From NCBI RefSeq assembly GCF_016642265.1, contig NZ_MRXX01000001.1:183231-215826 (forward strand): a stretch of DNA of 32,596 bases, given 5' to 3'. The stretch is from Streptococcus lactarius. GTDB lineage: Bacteria > Bacillota > Bacilli > Lactobacillales > Streptococcaceae. A program made the translations under genes and the position numbers. The notes below the pieces were generated by a model, which worked only from the letters and a program-made list of their open reading frames with translations, was not told where the DNA came from and did not search any database. Below, one piece after another: positions 7,388-15,310 of the stretch; position 1 is the stretch's first letter; each line of letters starts with the position of its first letter.

Positions 7388-7645
7388 TTACTCCAAATTT
7401 AATAAAAATTTCTTATTCCAAATTTTTGATAAAAACATACCTAAATAGATACAAGTAATTCCGATTAATAACATTGAACTATTAAAATAAGGTACTGATT
7501 GGAGACGGTAGTGAGATCTGACTGTAAATTGTATATTAATAACACTTAAAATTAACAACACAAAAGCAAGGGAGAATGAGGTGATTTTTAATATATGGTT
7601 TCTTAGATAATTATTATAAAAGCGATATATCCTATTCAAATCCAT
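7388..7645 (-). CDS. small two-helix membrane protein, unknown
   Basis: An 85-residue basic protein with two hydrophobic helices (about 19-41 and 57-75) joined by a polar loop (RSHYRLQSVPYFN). Its ATG overlaps the stop codon of the rgpF-like gene by one base (TAATG), with GGGAG upstream, so translation is coupled. It sits between the RgpF-like and LtaS-like genes. Rhamnan loci of other streptococci carry small membrane helpers, such as GacJ, which assists the glycosyltransferase GacI, but here the gene lies far from the GacI-like gene and I see no clear sequence match. Confidence 0.72.
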   Translation of the reverse strand: MDLNRIYRFYNNYLRNHILKITSFSLAFVLLILSVINIQFTVRSHYRLQSVPYFNSSMLLIGITCIYLGMFLSKIWNKKFLLNLE

Positions 7646-8514
7646 TATCCTTTTCTCCCTATTACTCTTTTAATTTTATTTCGAACTTTTTTTAATAAAG
7701 TATATGTTTCTGTTTGTTCATTTTCAACAGGAAAAAATTCTATTGACGAATAGACACTATTTAAGATATCAATGGGAAATTCTGTAACTTCTCTTATTTT
7801 ATTTTTTAACTGATCAGCTTGAAGAGGATGCGCCTGAATTGCTTTAACTTTTAAAACCGGAACGCGATGTTCTAATATTTTAAAAGGTTTATAGTAAGAA
7901 AAATCAGGATGAACCATTCCTTCAGACTGTTCGTTCAAAGTATTAAAAACAACTTTATAATTGAAGCCCGATTTTTTTAGTTTAGATGTCAATTTGGTTT
8001 CATAGTTATCAATTACTTGTCTAACATTTTCAAAATTTTTTATACTCGTCCAAAATTTTTGAAAAACTTTAGATAATACTACCGCTTGAGAATATGACAC
8101 AAAGTAACTTTGAACATGTTCTCGAAAATACTTCGTTTTTTTAAAGTTTGTCATTCCCCAAAAATCACAATCTATAGCTGATTCAAATGATCTAAAATAA
8201 GGTTCCAATGACCAAAGAGGACCTATACATGTATCATTCATCAATGTCACAGAATCATACTTTTCCAAATGATCAAAACCAACGTATGTCATTCCATCTC
8301 GCCAAGCTGCAAAATCAAATCCGATATTTTCTCTTTGAATAATTTCAAATATTCCAATCATTTTCAATTTTTCTATGTGATTCTGATCTAAATGACTGTT
8401 GGATATGAAAATTACTCGAGAAAAAAGTGGTCTTATTTGTTCCAATTGGTAAAGAACATGGCCACTTAGTTCGTCTGATTTATTGTAGTGAATATACAAA
8501 AGAATTCTATTCAT
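7645..8514 (-). CDS. rgpF: half-length RgpF-like rhamnan glycosyltransferase
   Basis: A 289-residue protein of the rhamnan synthesis F domain family (MNRILLYIHYNKSDELS at the start; ENIGFDFAAWRDGM; YDSVTLMNDTCIGP; the late HPLQADQLKNKIREVTEFPI). RgpF proteins extend or branch the rhamnan on the cytoplasmic side. Canonical streptococcal RgpF is about 580 residues; this one has only the single domain and ends in a basic tail, with no frameshift visible in the bases after the stop, which leads directly into the next gene. The start ATG at 8514 overlaps the rgpD stop by 8 bp; an upstream TTG at 8520 is possible. A second RgpF domain is embedded in the glycosyltransferase at 15297-18248. Confidence 0.85.
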   Translation of the reverse strand: MNRILLYIHYNKSDELSGHVLYQLEQIRPLFSRVIFISNSHLDQNHIEKLKMIGIFEIIQRENIGFDFAAWRDGMTYVGFDHLEKYDSVTLMNDTCIGPLWSLEPYFRSFESAIDCDFWGMTNFKKTKYFREHVQSYFVSYSQAVVLSKVFQKFWTSIKNFENVRQVIDNYETKLTSKLKKSGFNYKVVFNTLNEQSEGMVHPDFSYYKPFKILEHRVPVLKVKAIQAHPLQADQLKNKIREVTEFPIDILNSVYSSIEFFPVENEQTETYTLLKKVRNKIKRVIGRKG

Positions 8515-9715
8515 TGACAATAGTCTCCCAGTTACCGTTTCTCTGTACTAAACCTGTAGCAGAGTCTTTAGCTGATATATCATTATCTGAAATATCAGTC
8601 CGATTGATTAAAATCACGGGGGCATTGTCACCTTTTGCAAATGCCAGCATTGTATTAGTATTATCTCTTACAGAAACCTGTAATTTCAATTTTATATCAT
8701 TTAGGCAAGACAAACTACATGAGTAACGAAATCTTTTTTTCCCACATCCCTTAGTCATAACATCCAAGGAATTATCATTATAGATCCAAAGACCTCGATC
8801 AATCTCCGTCAGTGAAAATGCAATATAGGTTTGTATGTCTCGATTGACATCATAAGAAATCTCAAACTCTATTGGAGCCTCAGGTTGAGTCATCTTATCT
8901 GAAAGTAGTTTTACATTTAAATTGGTGACTGCTTCATGCTCTACTGTTACATCATCATTAGAAACTGTTTGGCTGGCTGCATTATCATAACTATATTGGT
9001 TCGCGACTTCATCAGGATCACCAACTACTTTAACAAGACCATTTTCAATTAGTACTGCCTTGTTACAATATTTCTTAACCGCATTCATATCATGAGTGAC
9101 AAGAATGGTAGTTTTTCCTGACTTTTTACGCTCCATAAAGTAATCATTACATTTACGCTGGAAGGCTTCGTCTCCTACTGCGAGGACCTCATCCAAAATC
9201 AAGATATCACCTTGGGCCTTGATCGCAACTGAAAAAGCAAGACGAACCTGCATGCCTGATGAATAGTTTTTGAGTTTTTGGTTCATGAATTCATGCAACT
9301 CAGCAAAGTCTACAATGTCATCGTACATAGCATCAATTTCCGCTGTTGAGAAGCCTAGCATAGCTCCATTCATGTAGACATTTTCACGACCAGTTAATTC
9401 AGGATTAAAACCGACACCAAGCTCGATGAAAGATACCAACTTCCCATCAATCGTAACGGAACCTTTTTCCGGCACATAGATTTCGGAAATAATTTTTAAG
9501 AGAGTCGATTTTCCAGAACCATTTCGACCGACAATACCATAAAAATCTCCTTTTTGGACTTCAAAGGAAATATCACGTAAAACTTCTTGCTTTTTATAAC
9601 CTTTTATTCCTTTAAAACGGTTTACTAGTGTTGTGCGTAAACTTTGAGTTGACTCTGTTGGTAACTTAAAAAATTTACTTACATGGTCTACCTTAACTGC
9701 TACATTACTTGACAT
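8507..9715 (-). CDS. rgpD: rhamnan exporter ABC ATPase (Wzt-like)
   Basis: A 402-residue ATPase that powers export of the lipid-linked rhamnan with RgpC. Nucleotide-binding motifs: Walker A GRNGSGKST, signature YSSGMQ, Walker B ILILDEVLAVGDE and switch histidine in LVTHDM. After about residue 255 comes a separate beta-rich domain of Wzt C-terminal type, which in related O-antigen transporters recognises the end of the polysaccharide. The gene overlaps rgpC by one base (TAATG) and the rgpF-like gene by 8 bp, so the three are translated as a unit. Confidence 0.95.
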   Translation of the reverse strand: MSSNVAVKVDHVSKFFKLPTESTQSLRTTLVNRFKGIKGYKKQEVLRDISFEVQKGDFYGIVGRNGSGKSTLLKIISEIYVPEKGSVTIDGKLVSFIELGVGFNPELTGRENVYMNGAMLGFSTAEIDAMYDDIVDFAELHEFMNQKLKNYSSGMQVRLAFSVAIKAQGDILILDEVLAVGDEAFQRKCNDYFMERKKSGKTTILVTHDMNAVKKYCNKAVLIENGLVKVVGDPDEVANQYSYDNAASQTVSNDDVTVEHEAVTNLNVKLLSDKMTQPEAPIEFEISYDVNRDIQTYIAFSLTEIDRGLWIYNDNSLDVMTKGCGKKRFRYSCSLSCLNDIKLKLQVSVRDNTNTMLAFAKGDNAPVILINRTDISDNDISAKDSATGLVQRNGNWETIVNE

Positions 9716-10524
9716 TATAAAATCTCCGCAAATCGTTTCGAATTTTTATTGAATACAATTAAACCAATTACAAAAATAAATACAGGAATACAATATGGAA
9801 TATAAGCTATCATTTTATTCTCAAAGATATCCCAACCACGTGGATTGACTGGATCAATAATAAAATGACGCATATCTTGTAACATTTGAGCTATTGGATT
9901 CATCATCAACATTTTGGCAACTGCTAAATGATTTCGTTGCAATAGATAGGTAATCGAATAAATAATAGGACTGGCGTACATACCTGCTTGAAGAACAACT
10001 TCCCAGACTGGCCCGATATCACGATATTTAACAAATAAGGCCGATAGAATAAAGGCACACCCCATAGCTAAGATTAACATCTCAATAAATAAAGGAATAA
10101 TTATTAGAGAATGAATACCAAATGAAACATTATTTATAAGAGCAAACACAAATACTACTAAAAGATTAATAGAAAAATTTATTGCGGCTCCCAAAACTGA
10201 GGAAACAACAATTGTTTGCTTAGGGAAATTTAATTTGCGTAGCAAATCTCCTCTTGAAACAATTGATAACATACCCATATTCGTTGCCTCTGTAAAAAAT
10301 GTCCAAAAAATCATGGACAAGAGAAGTCCGACAGCATAATGTGGAGTTCCATCATCAAACCTCAAAAAACGAACAAAAACCACATACATGATGCTAAACA
10401 TCATCAAGGGTTTTAAAATCGACCAAAGATAACCGATCGCTGATCCTTGGTAGCGTAATTTAAAGTCTGTTTTAATTAACTCTCGTAATAAAATTCGATT
10501 TTTCTGACTAAAAACGTCAAACAT
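9715..10524 (-). CDS. rgpC: rhamnan exporter ABC permease (Wzm-like)
   Basis: A 269-residue ABC-2 type permease with about six transmembrane helices and the family N-terminus (LLRELIKTDFKLRYQGSAIG, then YLWSILKPLM). It forms the membrane channel that moves undecaprenyl-linked rhamnan across the membrane, with RgpD as its ATPase. Single-base TAATG overlaps join it to rgpB upstream and rgpD downstream. Confidence 0.95.
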   Translation of the reverse strand: MFDVFSQKNRILLRELIKTDFKLRYQGSAIGYLWSILKPLMMFSIMYVVFVRFLRFDDGTPHYAVGLLLSMIFWTFFTEATNMGMLSIVSRGDLLRKLNFPKQTIVVSSVLGAAINFSINLLVVFVFALINNVSFGIHSLIIIPLFIEMLILAMGCAFILSALFVKYRDIGPVWEVVLQAGMYASPIIYSITYLLQRNHLAVAKMLMMNPIAQMLQDMRHFIIDPVNPRGWDIFENKMIAYIPYCIPVFIFVIGLIVFNKNSKRFAEIL

Positions 10525-11465
10525 TATTTTCTACCTCTATATGCAAACTTTGTTAAAATCAAGGTCGTGAACACACACGTGTGAAAAGCCCTATTCTTGC
10601 GATAACTATATTTACGAATCCGTGCTAGACGTTGTCTAAATGGCACATTCATAATGGTCACAAAGTTTTCGATGATTTCTTTATTTTGGAGACTGACTGG
10701 CAGATCCAATAAATTTTTTGCTTGTTCTTGACTGGACTCGATGAGATTCCAATATTTAGCAAAAAGAATATGAGGGCGAACCCAGTTTTTAACCCGTTTT
10801 CTTAGGGTTCGAGCTCCTAGAACGTTGCTACTGTGCTGACGGTACAACTCTGTCGGTTGATCGATATAGATGAGCTTCCCGAAGGCAGTTGCCACCAAAG
10901 CCAAATACCAATCGTGCATGAGAAGCGCATGTTGTTCCTGACCGGTCCATAATTCCGCCAGGGCATGGTTAATCATGGCTACTCCGCCAGTTACCGTATT
11001 TTCCGTCAATTCTTGAATCAGTTCTGTATTGGCATGATCAGACTGGGTGCGAATCATACTTTCGTGCTGCACATTCAAGTTCTCATCGACCACTTTTAAA
11101 TCTGTGTAGACCAGCAAAGGTTCTTCTTGCAGATGTTTCTCTGCTTCTTCCACTTGTAGGGCAATCTTTTCTGGTAGCCAGACATCATCTTGATCACTGA
11201 AGCAATAAAGATCAGCCTTTTCATATTTTAACAGTGTGTGAAAACTCTTAATAACTCCGAGATTTTCGATGGCTCCTTGATTGATAAAGCGAATGCGCTC
11301 ATCCTGCGCCACCAACTCTTGAATGATCTCTACCGTCCCATCTCTTGATCCATCATCCCGAATCAAGAGTTGCCAGTCCTGATAGGTCTGGTCTTGGATA
11401 CTTTTGACCTGCTCTTTTAGATACTGCTCACCATTATAGGTGGACAACAAGATATTTACTTTCAT
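10524..11465 (-). CDS. rgpB: rhamnosyltransferase RgpB/GacC-like (GT2)
   Basis: A 313-residue GT-A fold glycosyltransferase: N-terminal VNILLSTYNGEQYLKEQV, donor-site RDDGSRDGT and acceptor/metal site FSDQDDVWLPEKI. Family knowledge: RgpB/GacC adds rhamnose from dTDP-L-rhamnose to the rhamnan primer on the cytoplasmic face. The C-terminal third is basic, as expected for a peripheral membrane enzyme. Its ATG overlaps the rgpA stop by 4 bp (ATGA). Base composition here is noticeably richer in G+C than in the neighbouring modules. Confidence 0.92.
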   Translation of the reverse strand: MKVNILLSTYNGEQYLKEQVKSIQDQTYQDWQLLIRDDGSRDGTVEIIQELVAQDERIRFINQGAIENLGVIKSFHTLLKYEKADLYCFSDQDDVWLPEKIALQVEEAEKHLQEEPLLVYTDLKVVDENLNVQHESMIRTQSDHANTELIQELTENTVTGGVAMINHALAELWTGQEQHALLMHDWYLALVATAFGKLIYIDQPTELYRQHSSNVLGARTLRKRVKNWVRPHILFAKYWNLIESSQEQAKNLLDLPVSLQNKEIIENFVTIMNVPFRQRLARIRKYSYRKNRAFHTCVFTTLILTKFAYRGRK

Positions 11466-12610
11466 GATAAGAATAATTCCTCGTACTCACCTACAATTTT
11501 TTCCCAGGTAAAGTTTTGCTTCATATTGGCTTTGGCCAATTGACCCCATTTAGATACGTCCTCTAAAGAGTCGACTTGATCAATTAAATGAGCTAAATTC
11601 CCATTTTCTTTTGTCCAATATTGAGCCGTGTCCTTTGCGACCGTTTGGTTAAAGGAGACTCCTAGGACTAAATTGAGATCCGTCTGAGCAAGAGCCTCTA
11701 GGAGGCCCGGATTGGTTCCTCCCACTTCATGACCATGAATATAGGCAAAGGCTTCTTTACGGATATACTTCAACAAGTCTTGGTCATAAACCGTTCCTAC
11801 AAATTTTACACGTGGATCCTGATCAAATCCAGTTCGAGCCCTGAGTTCTTCAAAATAGGGATTGCCTTCATGGTTACAAATGATGACCAAATCCCGCTTG
11901 CTTGAAGAAGCCATAAATTCACGAATGGCGGTCTCGTAATTGTTTTCTGGAACAAAGCGCCCCAAAATCAAGTAATAGTTTTTTTCATGCGTCTGCCACT
12001 TCTGATAGAGTTCTCTGACTTTCTTATCCTGACTGGTCAGGCTAGTCGGAGACAAATCCGTCCCATAAGCTATATAGGTTGTATTAGACCAAGGATAGGC
12101 TTCCTTGATATAGGATTCAATACCAGGGTTGTCTGAAATCACTAAATCCGCGTGGCGCGTCATGATCTTTTCAGAATACTTGAGATAGGCTTGGATCGGT
12201 TTGGCCCACTTGGCCCGCTTCCATTCCAGTCCATCTGGATTGATATAGAATTGACCACCAATCTTATGGATCTTGCGCGCATACGGTGCCACGAAGGCCC
12301 CAATGGTATTGCCCAAAACATAAAAAATTGGCTGTTCAATTCCCTGCTTCTTAATGACCTTCAAGGCATAGTTGATGGCCATCATATCATAGGCGATGAC
12401 ACGCGCAGGCCCAAGCTTGGGTGCTTGAATCGTGAAACAATCGACACCCTTATAGTCAAAATGATGATAGGCTTGATCATTAGAAAGGCAAGCAACATGG
12501 TACTGGATATCTGGAGCCACTTGACGCGAAACCAACTGGTCTACAAAAGTCTCAAAACCGCCATATTGAGCCGGAAGCCCACGACTTCCGATAATAAAAA
12601 CGTGTTGCAT
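11462..12610 (-). CDS. rgpA: rhamnosyltransferase RgpA/GacB-like, DUF1972 N-domain (GT4)
   Basis: A 382-residue GT-B enzyme starting MQHVFIIGSRGLPAQYGGFETF, the signature of the DUF1972 N-terminal domain, with GRFVPENNYETAI at the start of the C-domain and HGHEVGGTNPGLLEAL as the donor-binding segment. GacB/RgpA-type enzymes start the rhamnan by adding the first rhamnose to GlcNAc-pyrophosphoryl-undecaprenol. It is the first gene of the rhamnan core module: an extended -10 box lies 35 bp upstream and a long terminator hairpin separates it from the preceding GT4 gene. Confidence 0.92.
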   Translation of the reverse strand: MQHVFIIGSRGLPAQYGGFETFVDQLVSRQVAPDIQYHVACLSNDQAYHHFDYKGVDCFTIQAPKLGPARVIAYDMMAINYALKVIKKQGIEQPIFYVLGNTIGAFVAPYARKIHKIGGQFYINPDGLEWKRAKWAKPIQAYLKYSEKIMTRHADLVISDNPGIESYIKEAYPWSNTTYIAYGTDLSPTSLTSQDKKVRELYQKWQTHEKNYYLILGRFVPENNYETAIREFMASSSKRDLVIICNHEGNPYFEELRARTGFDQDPRVKFVGTVYDQDLLKYIRKEAFAYIHGHEVGGTNPGLLEALAQTDLNLVLGVSFNQTVAKDTAQYWTKENGNLAHLIDQVDSLEDVSKWGQLAKANMKQNFTWEKIVGEYEELFLS

Positions 12611-12644
12611 AATTTTCCCTTTCTAACAATTTACAGTCTACTCA

Positions 12645-12653
12645 ATTATACCA
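12645..12653 (-). promoter_or_regulatory. extended -10 promoter for rgpA and the rhamnan core module
   Basis: TGG-TATAAT on the minus strand, 35 bp before the rgpA ATG. The -35 region is poor. It follows the terminator at 12682-12737, so the core module has its own start. Confidence 0.65.
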
Positions 12654-12681
12654 TTTTCTAGGCTTTTTGCCTAATGCAAAC

Positions 12682-12737
12682 AAAAAAGGAATAGTACGGG
12701 AGGAATATTTAAATAACATTCCTTTCTGTACCACTCC
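12682..12737 (-). terminator. long hairpin terminator between modules C and D
   Basis: Minus-strand outer arms GGAGTGGTAC/GTACTATTCC (10 pairs, two G-U) and inner arms AGGAAT/ATTCCT, then TTTTTT. The G-U pairs form only in the minus-strand RNA, which fits termination behind the GT4 gene. Confidence 0.88.
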
Positions 12738-12754
12738 CTCATAGATTAAAAATT

Positions 12755-14002
12755 CTAACTAAGTTTTTTCAGTCGTAATAGTTTTTTTAGAGCCGATTGA
12801 ACACACTTTTTAAAAGCTTTTCTACTATTTAGAAAACTTACATCTGCCTGATTTACTTTTTTATGATTCATTTTGCTGTCCTTAAGCTTCTCAACAATTG
12901 TAGAATAAACTCTCTCAAGAGAATATCTTTCTTTCAAACTTGGAACAGCTTGTACTGCTTCAAGTTTCTCTTGATTAAATTGAGCAAGAGTATCTGAAAT
13001 TGTTCTTGTTAATGCATCCAAATCACCCAAATGATACATATGGCCTTGCTCATTCATATATTCAAAGGCAGACCTGTGTCCCTCATTATCAGATAAAATT
13101 GTTGGAATGCCATTTAAAACAGATTCAACATAAACAAGACCAAACGTCTCCATACTAGATGGGAAAACCGCTATATCCTTATCAGTAATCATAGACCAAG
13201 GATCATCTACATGTCCTAAAAAGGAAACTGACTTCAGTTGATGTTCTGCGATATAATCATCACAAATTTGTTTATAGTCCTCATCCCAGCCACCTAAAAA
13301 AACGAGATCAACATCAGATTTGTCAAGTAAACCAAAAGCTTTTATGAGCTCAAGCTGGTTTTTTCTCTCCGTCAGACGTCCAACAGAAATAATACGATGT
13401 TGGTAGCTAGATTCAGTTTTTACACTTTCTACAGATTCAATATGAGTGTATGGTGCAAAAGAATAAATCTTTCTTTTAGGAAAATAATTTTGCAAATTCT
13501 CTGTCAGAGCCCCTGTTACAGCAAAAATTTCATCCGAGAAGCTATCTATAAAGTCCAATTTTTCCTTATAATAACCAAATTCCCCCTCAGGAAATTCATG
13601 AATCAACCAAAAATGTTTGACATTCTCGTAAGCTGCAGCAAGTGCACCCTGAAAAACATTGACCGTATTACTGATGACAAGGTCTACCTTGTTCTCTACA
13701 ATAATATTTCGAATATCTTTAATATTCTTATTGTAAGAGTTCACTCGCATAAAATGATTACCTGGTAAGCCACCTGGTGCTTCTTCCCACCACCATTTAA
13801 CTGCCGAAAGTCCATAGGTTTCAATCCCTGCATTCTGTAATGCTGCTCGATACTCTTCCTGAGAAGCGACTTTATAATCTGGAAAAACATTTAAGACACG
13901 ACATCCTTTGTCCACTAGAAATTTCATCAAATTGACAATTGAAATTTCAGCACCATTATCCAGAGTCCCCGTGGGGGAAATAAATAGAACTGTTTTACTC
14001 AT
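12755..14002 (-). CDS. glycosyltransferase family 4
   Basis: A 415-residue GT-B enzyme. The N-domain opens with KTVLFISPTGTLDNGAEIS; the C-domain has VGRLTERKNQLELIKAF and the donor-binding E-x7-E in ETFGLVYVES, followed by GIPTILSDNEGHRSAFEY. A retaining sugar transferase acting in the cytoplasm on a lipid-linked acceptor is likely; the sugar cannot be named. I start it at the ATG at 14002 because AGGTG lies 6 bases upstream; an in-frame GTG at 14011 is the alternative. Last gene of module C, with a basic C-terminal tail (KKCVQSALKKLLRLKKL) suited to membrane contact. Confidence 0.88.
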   Translation of the reverse strand: MSKTVLFISPTGTLDNGAEISIVNLMKFLVDKGCRVLNVFPDYKVASQEEYRAALQNAGIETYGLSAVKWWWEEAPGGLPGNHFMRVNSYNKNIKDIRNIIVENKVDLVISNTVNVFQGALAAAYENVKHFWLIHEFPEGEFGYYKEKLDFIDSFSDEIFAVTGALTENLQNYFPKRKIYSFAPYTHIESVESVKTESSYQHRIISVGRLTERKNQLELIKAFGLLDKSDVDLVFLGGWDEDYKQICDDYIAEHQLKSVSFLGHVDDPWSMITDKDIAVFPSSMETFGLVYVESVLNGIPTILSDNEGHRSAFEYMNEQGHMYHLGDLDALTRTISDTLAQFNQEKLEAVQAVPSLKERYSLERVYSTIVEKLKDSKMNHKKVNQADVSFLNSRKAFKKCVQSALKKLLRLKKLS

Positions 14003-14011
14003 AGTTTTCAC

Positions 14012-15310
14012 CTACATCCAATAGTAAGGAATGATCAAAAAAATGGAAATTAAATAATTTACTAGTAATGTAACGGTTGAAATTTTTAAAACTTTATTTT
14101 GCGAGATTTCAAAATTTCCTAAATTTGCTACTAAAGGTAAAAAGAGTATCAAAAATGGTGTAAAATATCTTCCTTGTGAACCCACTGAAACAGAAGCGCC
14201 ATGGCCAAGAACAATGGGAGTCCATTGAAGATACATAACTGTTACAGTAGCGATGACTTGAATTGGAAATAACAAGGCTGCAAGAATTGAAAAATCTTTT
14301 GAAAAGAAATCTTTTTTATCTGCTAAAAAGATCAAAAACAATACTGCTACATCAACAAAAATCAACCATAGAGGTAACTGCAATGTAAAGTTTCCTAAAA
14401 AACCAAAAATTCCTATTGTGAGAATGGAGTTTAAGTCTCCATTTTGCTTTGCATCTACAAGTGTATTTAACAGGACATGAATATAATGGAAGAGACCACC
14501 TTCATTTCGCATTAAAAATTGTAAAATGAAACCTATTGTTATAAGTAGTAAAAGATAAAAGACAAACTTATATCTAGAAACTATAAGCTTTAATGACTTA
14601 AACGGTCTATTTAAAGTTTTTAATACACCCTTAAATTCAAATGATACAAAAGGTATCAAACCTAATAACAAAATATTATTTGGTTTTGTCGCTAGAAGCA
14701 AAATAGCAAGGCCTATTACTTGAACAAAATTACGATTGCTAAATCGTTTCGAATAGGCGATATTCGTTATAAAACCAATAGCTAGCATCACTTCCAAGTA
14801 ATTCATCACATCATAAGACAGAGATGATGCTTGTTGGACCATAATAGGTAAAAGTGATATAAACATCACGGCTATCTTTCCATACTTAAAATAGCGTATT
14901 AAAAAGTATAGTCCAAGTATGTATGCTAATGCATTAAAGATACGCCCCATATAAATGATCATACCTACCGTGGGACTAATCCAACTTCCAATCGTCATTC
15001 CAATTAATTGAGGTATAAAAGAAATCGTTTTGAGACTAATGCCGAATCTAAATGGCTCATTCTTCATCTCAATTTTACGTGCTAGAAGCTGTTTATATTC
15101 CCTTGGTTTAACTTTATCATTGCTTGGGATCTCATCCATCCACTTAAAGGAAGTATCCGTTGGTCTGTGTAAAGTCTCCCAAGTCATACGCGCATGATTC
15201 ATTTCATCTGGAACACGATTAATCGGAAACACAATCATAAATGAGAAAATAAAAATCGTCGCTAAGATGAAAAATAAATTTTCAACTTTTATCTGTTTAA
15301 TTCTGTTCAA
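14012..15310 (-). CDS. DUF2142 polytopic membrane protein (GT-C-like)
   Basis: A 432-residue protein with about eleven membrane helices. The first extracellular loop has the family pattern PINRVPDEMNHARM and a late loop carries GSQGRYFTPF, both typical of DUF2142. These proteins occur in surface polysaccharide loci and are thought to have a GT-C fold that transfers sugar from a polyprenyl-phosphate donor outside the membrane, though activity is mostly inferred. The gene overlaps the three-domain transferase by 14 bp and is followed 9 bp later by the GT4 start. It is very AT-rich. Confidence 0.85.
   Translation of the reverse strand: MNRIKQIKVENLFFILATIFIFSFMIVFPINRVPDEMNHARMTWETLHRPTDTSFKWMDEIPSNDKVKPREYKQLLARKIEMKNEPFRFGISLKTISFIPQLIGMTIGSWISPTVGMIIYMGRIFNALAYILGLYFLIRYFKYGKIAVMFISLLPIMVQQASSLSYDVMNYLEVMLAIGFITNIAYSKRFSNRNFVQVIGLAILLLATKPNNILLLGLIPFVSFEFKGVLKTLNRPFKSLKLIVSRYKFVFYLLLLITIGFILQFLMRNEGGLFHYIHVLLNTLVDAKQNGDLNSILTIGIFGFLGNFTLQLPLWLIFVDVAVLFLIFLADKKDFFSKDFSILAALLFPIQVIATVTVMYLQWTPIVLGHGASVSVGSQGRYFTPFLILFLPLVANLGNFEISQNKVLKISTVTLLVNYLISIFLIIPYYWM

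Noticed and set aside
12152..12661. 169-residue plus-strand open frame opposite rgpA
   Set aside because: Antisense to a clear glycosyltransferase; no ribosome site and no recognisable domain.
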